From contig NC_134366.1 of the NCBI RefSeq assembly GCF_035582795.1, forward strand, positions 136,114,756 to 136,178,755: a stretch of DNA of 64,000 nt, in the 5' to 3' direction. Shown here piece after piece: positions 37,355-49,109 of this stretch. The notes below the pieces were generated by a model. That model was given only the letters and a program-made list of their open reading frames with translations, searched no databases and had not been told where the DNA came from. Source of the DNA: Mycteria americana. Taxonomy: Eukaryota; Chordata; Aves; Ciconiiformes; Ciconiidae. Position 1 is the stretch's first letter; the number at the start of each line of letters is the position of its first letter. A program made the position numbers and the translations under genes.

Positions 37355-38502
37355 CATAGAATAGAATAATGGAATCATGGAATCATAGAATGGTTTGGGT
37401 TGGAAGGCATGTTTAAAGATCATCTTGTCCAAACCCCCTGCCATCTTTTGCTACATCAGGTTGCTCAAAGCCCCTCCAACCTGATCTTGAATGTTTCCAG
37501 GGATGGGGCATCCTCAACCTCTATGGGCAACATGTTCCAGTGTCTCACCACCCTCATCATAAAAAATTTCTTCCTTATATCTAATCTAAATCCACACTCT
37601 TTCAGTTTAAAACTGTTACCCATTGTCCTATCAGTACAGGTCTTGATAAACAGTCTTTCTCCGTCTTTCTTATAAGCCCCCATTAAGTACTGAAAGGCTG
37701 CAATACGGTCTCCCTGGAGCCTTCGCTTCTCCAGGCTGAACAACCCCAACTCTCTCAGCCTTTCTTCATAGAAGAGGTGTTCCATCCCTCTGATCATTTT
37801 TGTGGCCCTCCCTCTGGACCTGCTCCAACAGGTCCATGTCTTTCTTGTGCTGAGGGTTCCAGGGCTGGATGCAGTACTCCAGGTGAGGTCTCACCAGAGC
37901 GGAGTAGAGGGGCAGAATCACCTCCCTTGACCTGCTGGCCACGCTTCTTTTTATGCAGCCCAGGATACAATTGGCTTTCTGAGCTGCAAGTGCAGATTGC
38001 CTGCTCATATCTAATTTTTCGTCCACCAGGATCTCCAAGTCCTTCCCTGCAGGGCTGCTCTCAATCCCTTCATGCCCCAGCCTATATTGATATTGGGGAT
38101 TGCCCCAACCCAGGCTCAAGATCTTGGACTTGGCCTTGTTGAACTTCACGAGGTTTACAAGGCCCCACTTCTCCAGCCTGTCAAGGTCCCTCTGGATGGC
38201 ATCCCTTCCCTCAAGTGTATCAACTTTACCACTCAGCTTGGTGTCATCAGCAAACTTGCTGATGGTGCACTCAACGCCACTGTCTCTGTCATTAATAAAA
38301 TTATTGAACAGTATTCATCCCAGTGTGGACTCCTGAAAGACACCACTTGTAACTGGTCTCCATTTGGACATTGAGCCATTGACTGTAACTCTTTGGATGT
38401 GGCCATTCAGCCAATTCCTTATCCACCAAACCCATTTCTCTTGAATTTAGTGACAAGTATGTTGTATGGGACTGTGTCAAAGGCCTTACAGAAGTCAACA
38501 TG
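37355..38502 (-). mobile_element. CR1 LINE, 5'-truncated, minus strand
   Basis: In CR1 sense (right to left) it starts inside the reverse transcriptase, continues through the C-terminal domain, and ends in the 3' UTR and terminal units seen on plus as GGAATCATGGAATCATAGAA at 37371-37390. It belongs to the same subfamily as the copy at 57702-58516, different from the young 30774/47798 pair. The 5' truncation lies at about 38502. Confidence 0.95.
37465..38502 (-). pseudogene. CR1 ORF2 relic: reverse transcriptase to C-terminus
   Basis: Reading leftwards on the minus strand, motif A appears as VDFCKAFDTV, with its catalytic Asp codon at 38494-38496. FADDTKL follows, with the catalytic pair intact (38243-38254). 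Next come the [18 protein letters not shown] block, [15 protein letters not shown], and a C-terminal [19 protein letters not shown] block. One extra C near 37811, compared with the copy at 58141, shifts the frame between the last two parts. Both catalytic motifs survive here, unlike in the three long plus-strand copies. The missing N-terminal ORF2 makes it inactive. Confidence 0.85.
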
Positions 38503-41500
38503 TTCATATTTATTTTAGATCTGTGCAAGATTCCCTACTGATAGCTAATTAGGTAACAAAATCTGCTAATTTCTGCCTCTCAGTCCTTTTAGCCCAGGCC
38601 CTGTTTCGATGCTTTTCCTGAATTACAAACTCTGCAGCAGTACTGCTCTCTGCTCACTTTGGGAAGTTCATAGTGTCTCTCCAAACACATACACTTTACA
38701 GATTGAGAAATGATAAACAAATCCAAAGAACAAGTACAGTCCGACAACATCAACACAGCTTTCCCCTCATGTCTTAGGCAAAACAATAGCCAAGCCCATG
38801 CTCTAGTCCAGCTCCTATTTCCAAGGCAGGCCATAAAAAGCTATGAGGTAGATACTTGTCTGTTAGCAAGTAATGGAATATCAACGACTGAGGTCTTTGA
38901 TCCCAAGAAAAATTGTATGTTCTTCACCTTTATGAGTTTTGAATTAGTCCACACAAAATTACTGTCACAGACAATGGAGTCACAGATTTACAGAGGAAGA
39001 AATATGTGATTAGGCCTCATGGAGGAGACTTTACACCTCCTGAGCTCGCTGATTAGCCCTTGTCTCCCATTCCCTTTGGGAAGTTGGGGTCATTCATATT
39101 TGTAGTGCAGTGCTGAGATTGAATGGCTCATTGGCCATTCAAGGAGAGGTGTGCTGATGAACCTCAGTGCTGTAGTCCTAAACACCATCACAAGCTTTTC
39201 TATGAGAAAAATCTCTATGATCAAATTGAAGGGTTTTTTCCTGATCTGAAATGAAAACTGTAAATGTTGATACTGTGAGGGAAAATTGTAAAAATAATTT
39301 CAGAAAAATATACATATTTCAGTCAGATATTTTTCTTTTAGATAAAGGAATAGTACTCTTTCATCAGCTGAACTCTTGGCTATTTCTAGGAAAGTCAAAT
39401 ATCCCAACGAGTTTTTCAGTGTCCAAGTCATATCCAACCCCAAACCAGAGGGCATTGAGAACTGACATGCTTGCAGGCCTTCTTCACCACTACATAACAG
39501 GAAGGCTGGAGCTGTGAAGACCATGATTTTCTCTCAGTCCAGTGACAGAAACACCAGAATCCCTGAAGCCCTGGCTTATGTGAAAATTGAGTCCCAGAAT
39601 CCTGGTGCAGAGATAAGGTGTGAGCCCTGGCTAGAGTTGCAGATCCCAGGACCTCTCAGTGCTATGCTTGCTCCCTTACCAGCTGTAGAATGGTTAGGTG
39701 ATTGGGCTGCCCTGATGTTGCAGACTCTGGAAGCCCTGAGCTTGTCAACTCCATGGTAATCTGAGCAGTAAGGCTGCCACAAAAATTCAGTTCCTCAGAA
39801 GCCCAGGCTTCCACGCAGTCTGAGCAAAAACCACTGATATCACCAAAAGCAAATAGTTTCTATGAAATGATTCATGGAGGCGGGATTTTCCAGCAAAACC
39901 TTGTTCTGCCTGGAAGTCTGCAGCCAGCTCTGCCCTGGAACTGCTGAAGTCAGTGGGGTTTGTCCAACACACTCAATATCACATTGAGTTCAGTGGAAGT
40001 TTGTCGCAATAAAAACAAAGTGTATACAAAGAGAGAGATCGTATTAACCTTACTCATAGTGGTTAAAACTTAGCTCCTGCAAAGACTATCCACATTAGCC
40101 TGGTTCACCACCAAAGTCCCACCTGGGATGCTTTGTCAGACACAAGTGATGCATGAGTCTTCTGGTGGCACTCTGCACAAGGGTCAGTTCATCCCACATA
40201 ACGTTGATAAAGTGTGGCCCTGTATACCTAAGTTTAACCTAGTACTGCAGATCCAGCTATCTCAGCAGATTCCTTAGATGCTGCCTCTGCAGCATGTTAA
40301 GAGTTTCCCACCAGTATTAAAACCATTGACCCAGCCCAGGTTGTTTTATTTCCTCATTTACCCAGGGAGAAAGACTCTGATATTTTTTTATTTTTTGTGA
40401 AGGACAATGTATGACAAGTCTTACTGGGTCTTCTTCAATGTAAACAGGCAATAGTTCTTAAGGTCAAACAAGTACAGATTCTCAGGAATGAATAATTAAT
40501 AGGGATATACAAAATGTCAGAACTCAAGTTTCTAGGATTTGCTAAAACACAGACAAATTGGAATCTGACAAAAACAAATTGTGTTTAATAACCCTTAAAG
40601 ACATGATCCCTGAAGCATCCTGCAGTATTCAAGTCTCCTCTTGTCCAACTTATTTCATCTTCATTTACACCAGACAAAGACTAGTGAAAATAATGTTTGA
40701 ACTTTAAGTAATAAAATCAGTTATAAAATCACTTACTTTATCACACATTAAATGATTTTCCCCACTCTTGCTTTTTTTAACCTTCCTATTTTTAGTCACT
40801 GCAGTTTCCAGCTGCATAGAACCACTCCCTGCCGAAGTAGCCCAGTGCCACAGGGGTGGTGCCTTGCAGGCACAAAAAGAAGCACGTTTTTTGCCCTCTG
40901 CTCTCCAAGGTGATGCCAAACCTTGTGACTGTAGATGACACAACACTGAGCCCCAGCTACCAAGCCAGAGATGTGAGATAATATATAGGTTCTGGCTAAT
41001 TCAGTCAAGTGGATTGTAGTTGACTTAGAGCAAGAGCAGAGTGGGGTCACATATAGATAGACCTTACGAGGGAAATCACAAACCAGTATATAACTCTTGG
41101 TTTATGCCTCTTATGTCCATCTTTAAACCTGTGATGTCAGTGTGACATTGGCATCAGTCCAACTTCATCATCAGTCCATAAAAACTGAACTACTTCTGAA
41201 TTATGTCAATGCCAAATTAGTCTCACTGAAAGTGCAGAATCAGGCCATCTACTAATAATGAAACAAAGGGAGAACATTAAATTGTTGCTATTTATTCCAC
41301 ACCGGCCTTCTGGAGATTTATAGGTCTTGGTCAGATTTATAGATCAACCCTTCAACTTAGACCTCTAAAACCAGAAGATCTCATGGAATTACACAGTTGC
41401 AGGCAGTAGGCAGTCAATCTGGATATGTCCAAAGTGAAACCGAGAAATAATGAGGCAGGACTGGTCAGAAGAGGAACCACACATGTGAAGTCCTCTGCTT

Positions 41501-42174
41501 TCAGGGGGAGAAAAAACCCCACACCATAAGGATGTCAAGTGCTGCAAGAAATTTTCTGAGTTTTCATTTACTCCTCGATGTGTGCAATTTACCCTGGCAG
41601 CGCATGTAGGCACCTCTGCTGTACACATGGCATTCAAGGAAAAGACATTTTCTCATGAACATCACTTAGCATATGCATGGGAAATATTTGCAGTATACAT
41701 CAGAGTTAACAAAAAGAATTAATAATTACCTCAACACAGAATCATTCAGAATATAGAAATATGCAGAACATTCAGAATACCTGAATTCTAAGGTGTTTCT
41801 CAGCACATGACATTGTTAGTTGATTAGCTGGGCAAATTCTACAGAATTTACCCTGCATTTTTATTGAAGTGGCATAAGTGACAGAGAGGATTCAAGCAGC
41901 ACCCTGGATACCAAAATCTCTTCTTGCTGTGAACAGACACAGTTGATCAGCCGAACAGCCAGCCAGCCAGCTGATCACATATACAACCTATTTATATATA
42001 TAGACAGGAGCAGCCTTAGACCTTGAACTGCAAAATTGGAGGCTCCCAGGCAGAAAGCTCAATGAAATCCTTGGAGACTGAATAAGGCATAGAGTAGTAG
42101 CTGCTGGTACTCGCTGTCCAATGCCCCACTTCCACAATGCGGACTATAATTGTCCCCAAAAATGTCCCCAGCAC

Positions 42175-42209
42175 AATTTATTGTTAATATTATTTATTAA
42201 CAATAAATT
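42175..42209. repeat. perfect AT-rich inverted repeat, 15 bp arms, 5 bp loop
   Basis: AATTTATTGTTAATA - TTATT - TATTAACAATAAATT. The arms are exact reverse complements. On either strand it could extrude as a cruciform or fold as an RNA hairpin. No terminator role is expected in a vertebrate genome, and no transposon termini are seen around it. Confidence 0.9.
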
Positions 42210-44890
42210 ATTATTTCGGTTCAAAGATCAACTAAAAGTTGAGGAGAAACTTAAAGAAGACATGAGAGGTGAGGTCAGTGGGCAGAGCAGTAGCACCTGA
42301 GGAGAACATGCTTAAGAGACACAGAGTTTCTCCATCAGGCTCTCTCAGGCAGCATCTATACTAACAAATAAACCAAGTCTCAGGGCAAAGGCTCAAGCCC
42401 ATGATCACTCCCTGTGTCAGCACACTCCCTGGTGCAGTTTTGGTCTGTGCCCAGCAGCATCAGCCCGCACTGCCCAGGTACGGCTCAGAGCACAGCACAT
42501 GCCAGGGCACATGCCCAGGTGGTGGGCTGGATATAGCTACCCCCGTTAAGGGGGACAAGGGTTTAGGCATGTGGAATTGAATGTATCGTGTTGCTTGGCC
42601 TTACTGCCAGAAGCCTGGTCTGGACTATTTTTCCGTAGTAGCAAAGGCATTGCTTAGTCAAGCTGTTGCCAAAAGATGTGGGTTTTTTCCACATCCTTCT
42701 GTTTGCCTTTGCATGTCAAATTGGCATGAACTCCCACGCTCTGCAGCGGCTGTATGTGCAGTGACAAGTTAGCTGTACCCCTCAGAGACCTCTCTGTACC
42801 TAATCTGGAGCCACAGCAAAATCTTTATCCTCAGGTTGCAACAGATAGCTCTAGCAGTTTCTCATTAGCTCCTCTCAGATAGGCGAAACTTTAGACCCAT
42901 ATTTCATGTTTAGTAGTTTCACATTTTTGAAGCAAGAAATTCTTCTCCCTTTTCTTGTTCAACTGCTAGTTTCATACCTTCTATACTTCTGATAGAAAAC
43001 AAGGAATACAGTATTTCCTCTTTTTCTGGTCATTCAAAATTATATAGAAACCTGTGCTTCAAACTGAAAAATATTCATATTTGATCTAAATAAATAAGTC
43101 TTTTACTTTGCATCACAGATTACATGATTTTATTTTTTTACCTAACTCAGGTAATCTTTTTCTGTGTTGTGCACTTGATTCATTATCTTGACAGGAAACA
43201 AAGGAAGCAAACATATTGGAATAACACAACAGTAAACTTTTTCCATGCTGATTCCAGTCAATGCTCTTTGATGCAGTTACACTGGTCAGAGATCTTGCAA
43301 GGCTGCTAGATTTCAGATATGGATAAAACTTTGTTTCCAGATGTGTATGCAATATAAAGAAACAGACTAAGTTTAACTTTACTAAGTGACAAAAAGTCTG
43401 AAGAAAAAGAGCCACCTCCCCCCAGAATTTTATATTTTTAACTATTTATAAGTCTGGATATTGTTACTTCTATAAACAACCAGTCCTAGTTAAGTTCCTA
43501 GTCTCAACAACATCCCATTACGAGGAATTCTATGATCTGTTACCTTTTATTACTATGGAACATTTCAGCCCTCAGATCCACAGAACAGACCCTGATTTCT
43601 AAATCCATCTTCACCTTTCTAAACTGATTGTCACCACAGTTATCATGGAAACTGTCAATATCAAGATTGCGAGGAGTCACATTATCACCCCAAAGGCAGT
43701 TGTGTTTCACGTGCACTCTCCCAAGTTACATGAAGGTTTAAAGAATGCTCAGAGATGCACAATATGGGATGAGTCTGGGATTTGAACCTTGCTCAGCCTG
43801 AGCCATGGGCTGACAATCTGTTTAGGGATTAACCAATTTCCAGTTTAGCGGCTGGGCTAGTCCTAATCACTACCAGCCATGCCCAGGGGACATTAGCATT
43901 TCCAAGGCAGAGGCAGCCCTGGCGTCCTGGGAGGAAGCTCAGCACTCCTCCCTGGTAGGGCTAAGGATTAGGAAACCCTAGGGGAAGAGCAAGAGAGAAG
44001 ATTTGAATCTGAATGGGACCCCGTGGAAGCCCCAAGGAGGGGTTAGCATCTGAAACCAGGCTTATTTTCCCAAGTCAGGGCTCTTCTCTCTGTGCTACCT
44101 GGAGGCAGAGGTATGCACAGTACCACACAGGTTTAGGAAAGCATCCACAGTTTTAATGCTGAATAGAGGTGGAGAAAGATCTTTTTGTACCCGACCCTGC
44201 AGACTAAACATGCCTTGTTTTGCTTCTTCTCGCCTGTAACTTTACAGTGCTCTGTTACATAATTGTATTTCAGTTTTTGAAAACCTTTTAACCCCACTTG
44301 ATTTTCAGCATAGCTAGCAAAGCACCAAGGCCTAGCAATCCTACAGGAGTAGCAAACCTTAAAGCCAACCTAAAATCCTCTCTAAGTACAGTTTATTTAG
44401 TTTAACTAATTATTATAACAGAAAACACCTCTGCTTGGCTATTTAATGCCCTTCGAGAACTGGAAATGCCTGCTTCTTTATGGAAGAATTGTCTTCTGAT
44501 CACTAGCGGCAGCCTGGAAAGCTTCCAGACAGTAGCAAGAATTAGTGAGGAGGAAACATGTTATAAGAATGGGCCACAGATGTGAACGCTCGCTCCCCCA
44601 CTTTGGCGTGCTGATCAATTAAAGGTAGTTAGCAGTTTCCTGACTGGTGTTGTCTTGAACATCTGCAGACCACAAATGCAGCTGCTTCCTATCTTCTCCT
44701 TCCCTTAGAACAAGCGAGCTGCTGCTGCCGTCTCGTACAAAAATCGGTCATCAAAATGGGTGTAGCATGAACCACCTTAGTCTGAACAGAGTTTTTAAGA
44801 ATCAGTAACTTGTGTGTTGAAAAGATATTTGCCAAAAGCAGCTTTTAAATGGAATGTTTTGACATTTACATTTTATATTGAAGTCACTCA

Positions 44891-45187
44891 CTATTGATAT
44901 ACTAAACCAGAAGGAACATCATCACCTGTAAAGGTGCAAACAGACAGATGACCCAGGAGTGTTGTGCTTTTGGGAGGCCGACGAACCACTTTTAAAGGCA
45001 CTATTGGAACTAAATTATCAGTAAGTAGAAAAGCATCTGAAGCACGCAGACAGTTTTCACAGTTGCTGGAAGGCATTATATTACTGCCGCCTGTCTTTGT
45101 AGTAATGTCAGTCCTATGTGTAAAGTGGGTAGTGAGAGATCTGTTCCCTGGCTCAAAGCGCATACAGTGCAATACCATATGCTCCCA
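44891..45187 (-). CDS. exon-like open frame, unrecognised
   Basis: About 98 codons on the minus strand end in a TAG (44891-44893). They are bounded upstream by TGA, with an ATG at 45176-45178. The codon choice looks like vertebrate coding sequence, including CpG-containing CGT and CGG codons and an even residue mix with a Cys pair (NCENC) and a PLKVVRRPPKSTTLLG stretch. I recognise no family. No convincing splice acceptor was found upstream. A 3' exon, an old retrocopy, or chance are all possible. Confidence 0.22.
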   Translation of the reverse strand, partial: WEHMVLHCMRFEPGNRSLTTHFTHRTDITTKTGGSNIMPSSNCENCLRASDAFLLTDNLVPIVPLKVVRRPPKSTTLLGHLSVCTFTGDDVPSGLVYQ

Positions 45188-45802
45188 TCAGAAGAAACCG
45201 TGGGTGCTCACAACCAATCAAGATCAATCTCTCAATTAGGCAGATCATAGGGTTCAAACACAAAGGAGAAGTGGTAACTCCCAGTGATGCACTTATTCTC
45301 TTAGCCGTGTTGTTTCTGTGTTGGATTATTGCTGAAAGGCTTTCGGGGAAGAAAAATGTGTTTCAAGGAGGAGGTGTCACAATATGTCATTTATAAACGG
45401 TGAATTATATTGCATCATACACATTTATAATACATCCACGTGGACAGGTGCAGATACATGCAGGCTGCTTGGTCGGTGCTCTCAGATGGCTGGATACAAG
45501 CCAGCTCTAGTCTAGAAGCTGTTTAGACACAAACCGGTAATATACACAGCCTGTCACCAGGCCTTATTGACTTGAGCACAGTGCAATGTTAACACAGTTA
45601 TATAGACCAGAAATGGCTCGTGTCTGGCCAGCTCAGAGGATGGGGAGACAAATCTCACAGCTTACGTCTGCTCTCAGGAGGGTGCACCCGTAGATTCCCC
45701 TGAACTCCCCTGACTCATTAAGGAAGATGCCAACATCTGAGATACAGCCAGTGAGAGGGGACGTTTTCAAACTCAGACAGAATTTAAAATAAAATCTTTG
45801 CT

Positions 45803-45934
45803 GTGGGAATAAATATCTATGTAGGTCTTATCTCCCGCTGAGGTTTGTGGGCATAAATACCTATATAGGTCTTATCTCCCTTTGAGGTTTGTGGGCATAA
45901 ATATCTATATGGGTCTTATCTCCCTTTGGGGTTT
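45803..45934. repeat. 3 x 44 bp tandem repeat
   Basis: Three head-to-tail units at 45803-45846, 45847-45890 and 45891-45934. Each begins GTGGG-ATAAATA-CTAT and ends GGTTT, with a shared GGTCTTATCTCCC core. Only a few substitutions separate units. It ends after exactly three periods. No transposon was recognised. Confidence 0.95.
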
Positions 45935-47797
45935 GTCTTAAATTTTTACAATGTTCATAGATATGCTGATAGAAAAAAAAATACCCGTGTTGCATGTCTT
46001 TCAAGCATATGGCTCTCCTTAGAGCCAACAAGGCTTTTGTATGAAAAATGAATATGAAATCAGCACAAGATTTTAGTATACCAAAGTAAATTCCCTCCAA
46101 GACGATGTACAAGAAATGAAAAGAGGAAAGAAAGGGTGGAAAATCTGTAAGGTGATCAAGCTATCAGTGAGCTTAACTCAGGTCCACAGGCTACCTCAAA
46201 GAAAAGATACAAAACAAATGAACAAACAAACAAAAAATCCTCCTTAGAGATCGCACCAGTCAGCTGGCCAGAAAAAAATGCCAAAGCAACAGTGTACTGG
46301 TGCCATCTGGCTACTTCTCCTCCCTCCGATGGCTCCCTGCCATATTCCTGACCAGGATATTGGAAGAACCAGATACAGGCCACATCCAAAAAAATCCTCG
46401 CAGGTTTTATACCGGGCCCAGTAGATGGTGGAACAGGTTGCTGGGAGTCAATGTTATATAAATGTCATGCAGTGTGAACATGCCTGAAAAGGCTAATAGC
46501 TGAATACCAAATCTTACTATCTTAAAGGCACACTGGGACTTTACAGAAGTAAAAGCAGCCTCACATTCAAGAAAATTCAGGTTAACAGAGTGAAGCATAT
46601 AGAAACACACTGGGTTTTCCTCTGTGGCTACTTTTCATTTCAAACTTCCCTTTCAGATCTGAAATGGGACTGTTGCCTTGAAGAAGACAAGATTTGGGGT
46701 CACTTTGCCAGAAACTAATCTTTACCTAAGTTGAAGAAAGCCAGGTTGTGATTATCAGACAGTTGTATTTATTTTGCTTGATATAAATGTAATCTAGGGA
46801 TTGAAAGCAAAACACTACATATTCAGAAGATAATTCACAGTTTTAGATATCAACTGAAAATCAAAATATGCACCATTTGCAGTCAGCAACATTCGTGAAC
46901 CACATGTATGGGGTATGTACAGCTGGTGTAGAATTTAATTTGAATGCTATTTATGTGCTATGCATGCTGCATATAAAGCAGACTGTCAACTGTTCAATTC
47001 CAAAAAAGGAAATAAAAGATACAAAAATTAAACCTACACACCCTAGGAACCTCAAGTTTTCAAAACACGAACAATGGTCAGAATAAGGTTTATATCTGCT
47101 TTCAATTTCATAGGCTTTTGTCAGTTTAACAGAACCTTTCATTCATTTGGTGTATTTCTCTAAAACATAGTGCAGTTTGGAATGTGTGGTTATAAAATTC
47201 ATATCTCTCTGAGGCACAGGAATGACCCCTGCTTAGTGAATATATATTCTTTGGATTTTTTTCAGCTTCTAATCTTTTAATACAAATAATTTATATCTGA
47301 AATAATTTTAGTGCTTTTAAAAAGTGTGAGATTGCTAGATTTTTAAGACAGAAATGTTATTTATTCATACAACATATACACTACAGGCCTTTGCAGTGCA
47401 AGTATCCTGACAGTGCCCTAATAAATAAGCAAAACACAGGACCTCTGGTTGGAGACTTGGAAACTTTACTTCATATGTTCATGGGATCTCAGTTAACACC
47501 ACAGAACACTATTTTACAAGCTAGCTCAGAATGACCTAGGAAGAACTCACTTTGACTTTCAAAAAAAGATAAAAATAAAACCCAAACCTTTCCTTCCTCC
47601 AGTCTCTTTCCCTTTTACCTTCTCTACAAGTATGAATGAAATTTAGCCCTATGCAGAGCCAATACCAGGGTCACCACTACTGAAAGTAGTGATACGAGTA
47701 GTGACAAGAATATGTGGAAAATCTTCTGTTTAATCTAAAAGATATTGGATTATCTCCTTTAGAGACCTACACAGAGCTTGATAATAATACAGAACTA

Positions 47798-48355
47798 TCA
47801 CAGAATCACAGAATCACAGAATCGTATAGGTTGGAAAAGACCTTTAAGATCATTGAGTCCAACCGTAAACCTAACACGACCAAGACCATCACTACACCAT
47901 GTCCCCAAGCACCTCATCCAACCGTCCTTTAAATACCTCCAGGGATGGCGACTCAACCACTTCCCTGGGCAGCCTGTTCCAATGCTTGATAACCCTTTCA
48001 GTGAAGTAAAATTTCCTAATATCCAGTCTAAACCTCCCCTGGCGCAACTTGAGGCCATTTCCTCTTGTCCTATCACTTGTTACCTGGGAGAAGAGACCGA
48101 CCCCCACCTCTCTACAGCCTCCTTTCAGGTAGTTGTAGAGAGCGATAAGGTCTCCCCTCAGCCTCCTTTTCTCCGGGCTAAACAACCCCAGCTCCCTCAG
48201 CTGCTCCTCATAAGACTTCTGCTCCAGACCCTTCACCAGCTTCGTTGCCCTTCTCTGGACACGCTCCAGCACCTCAATGTCCCTCTTGTAGTGGGGGGCC
48301 CAAAACTGAACACAGTATTCGAGTTGCGGCCTCACCAGTGCCGAGTACAGGGGCA
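47798..48355 (-). mobile_element. young CR1 LINE, 3' end, minus strand
   Basis: This is the inverted counterpart of the 30774 copy and about 125 bp longer at its 5' side. The CR1 3' terminus is at 47798, with four CACAGAAT-type units on plus (TCACAGAATCACAGAATCAC). ORF2 enters at 48355, where the homology breaks into an AACAATAAATGC minisatellite. Low divergence from the other copy indicates recent activity of this subfamily. Confidence 0.95.
47892..48355 (-). pseudogene. CR1 ORF2 C-terminal fragment, 154 open codons
   Basis: An uninterrupted frame from the truncation point to the natural stop. It includes the end of the reverse transcriptase thumb region ([19 protein letters not shown]), [18 protein letters not shown] and the C-terminal [19 protein letters not shown] to [18 protein letters not shown] blocks. 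It is the longest undamaged CR1 frame in the window. The in-frame ATG near the left edge is incidental: in a full element translation starts far upstream. No activity is expected. Confidence 0.9.
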
Positions 48356-48430
48356 AACAATAAATGCAACAATAAATGCAACAATAAATACATGCAACAA
48401 TATATGCAACAATATATGCAACAATAAATT
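48356..48430. repeat. 12 bp minisatellite (AACAATAAATGC)n at a CR1 5' junction
   Basis: Six units: AACAATAAATGC twice, one 16 bp variant with an extra ATAC, AACAATATATGC twice, and a final partial unit. It starts at the exact base where CR1 homology ends. No copy of the unit is seen elsewhere in the flank. Confidence 0.93.
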
Positions 48431-49109
48431 TTACTAGTCTCAGATGTGCTACATCTGTGCCAGTAAATAATATAAATCATGGCCATTTGATGACCCTGAG
48501 AGCAAATGGAATAGTACAGTTTGCATCTATGTGCCCAAACTCTTCCATCCACGTTGCCTGTTGAGAGTCCTTGCCACTTGCCAAGTGATGCTAGACAGTC
48601 TCTGCAAGAAATCGTGTGTCCCATGTAATGACCTCAAGGTAAGAAGGATCTCTGAAGCAATCTGATTCCGTCATTGTCCCACGATATTCAAGGAAGTGAG
48701 CATCATTTTCACCACCACTGACAGCAGATACCTAATAAAGTAACAAAGGTATGGGACTAATTGAAGCTGGAATAACAAGGGGCTCAGCTACACTTTACCC
48801 GTCAAACAGCACTGTCCTACTCTGAAGATAATTCTAAAACAATCCATTGTATGTCTAAAACATCTAGCTGGCAAAATGGTCTTTTTTGTCCCTCATTTGC
48901 AAAAAGCATTTTATGATCTGGAAAGGAAAAAAGTCTTAAGTTTATTTTAAGGAAATTCTACTTTCGTGTACCCACAAATAAAATATGCATTTGTACCCCA
49001 GAAACTGAAAGTACCTCCTTAAGCAATTATTGAATCTTGGCCTTTCTTTCCCCTCTAAGAAATGTACATTAATTTGGTGAATCTCCATAGGAATTCATAC
49101 TCATTGGAG
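48431..49109. other. unique non-coding DNA
   Basis: Short unique spacer between two CR1 copies. No gene or repeat recognised. Confidence 0.6.

Larger units (their letters stand above)
38503..47797. other. unique non-coding DNA, no named gene
   Basis: Long stretch with no CR1 or LTR. It contains a perfect hairpin (42175), an exon-like open frame (44891-45187) and a 3 x 44 bp tandem repeat (45803), each listed. 43780-44110 has weak SINE-like endings. 44500-44760 is non-repetitive sequence of mixed composition with no identified function. Confidence 0.55.

Noticed and set aside
43780..44110. Possible additional MIR-like SINE ends (GGGATTTGAACCTTGC and ATCTGAAACCAGGC)
   Set aside because: Only isolated short matches and no ordered core. 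Too weak without a profile search.
45803..45934. Tandem array as a CRISPR
   Set aside because: Units are contiguous with no spacers, and the host is a vertebrate.
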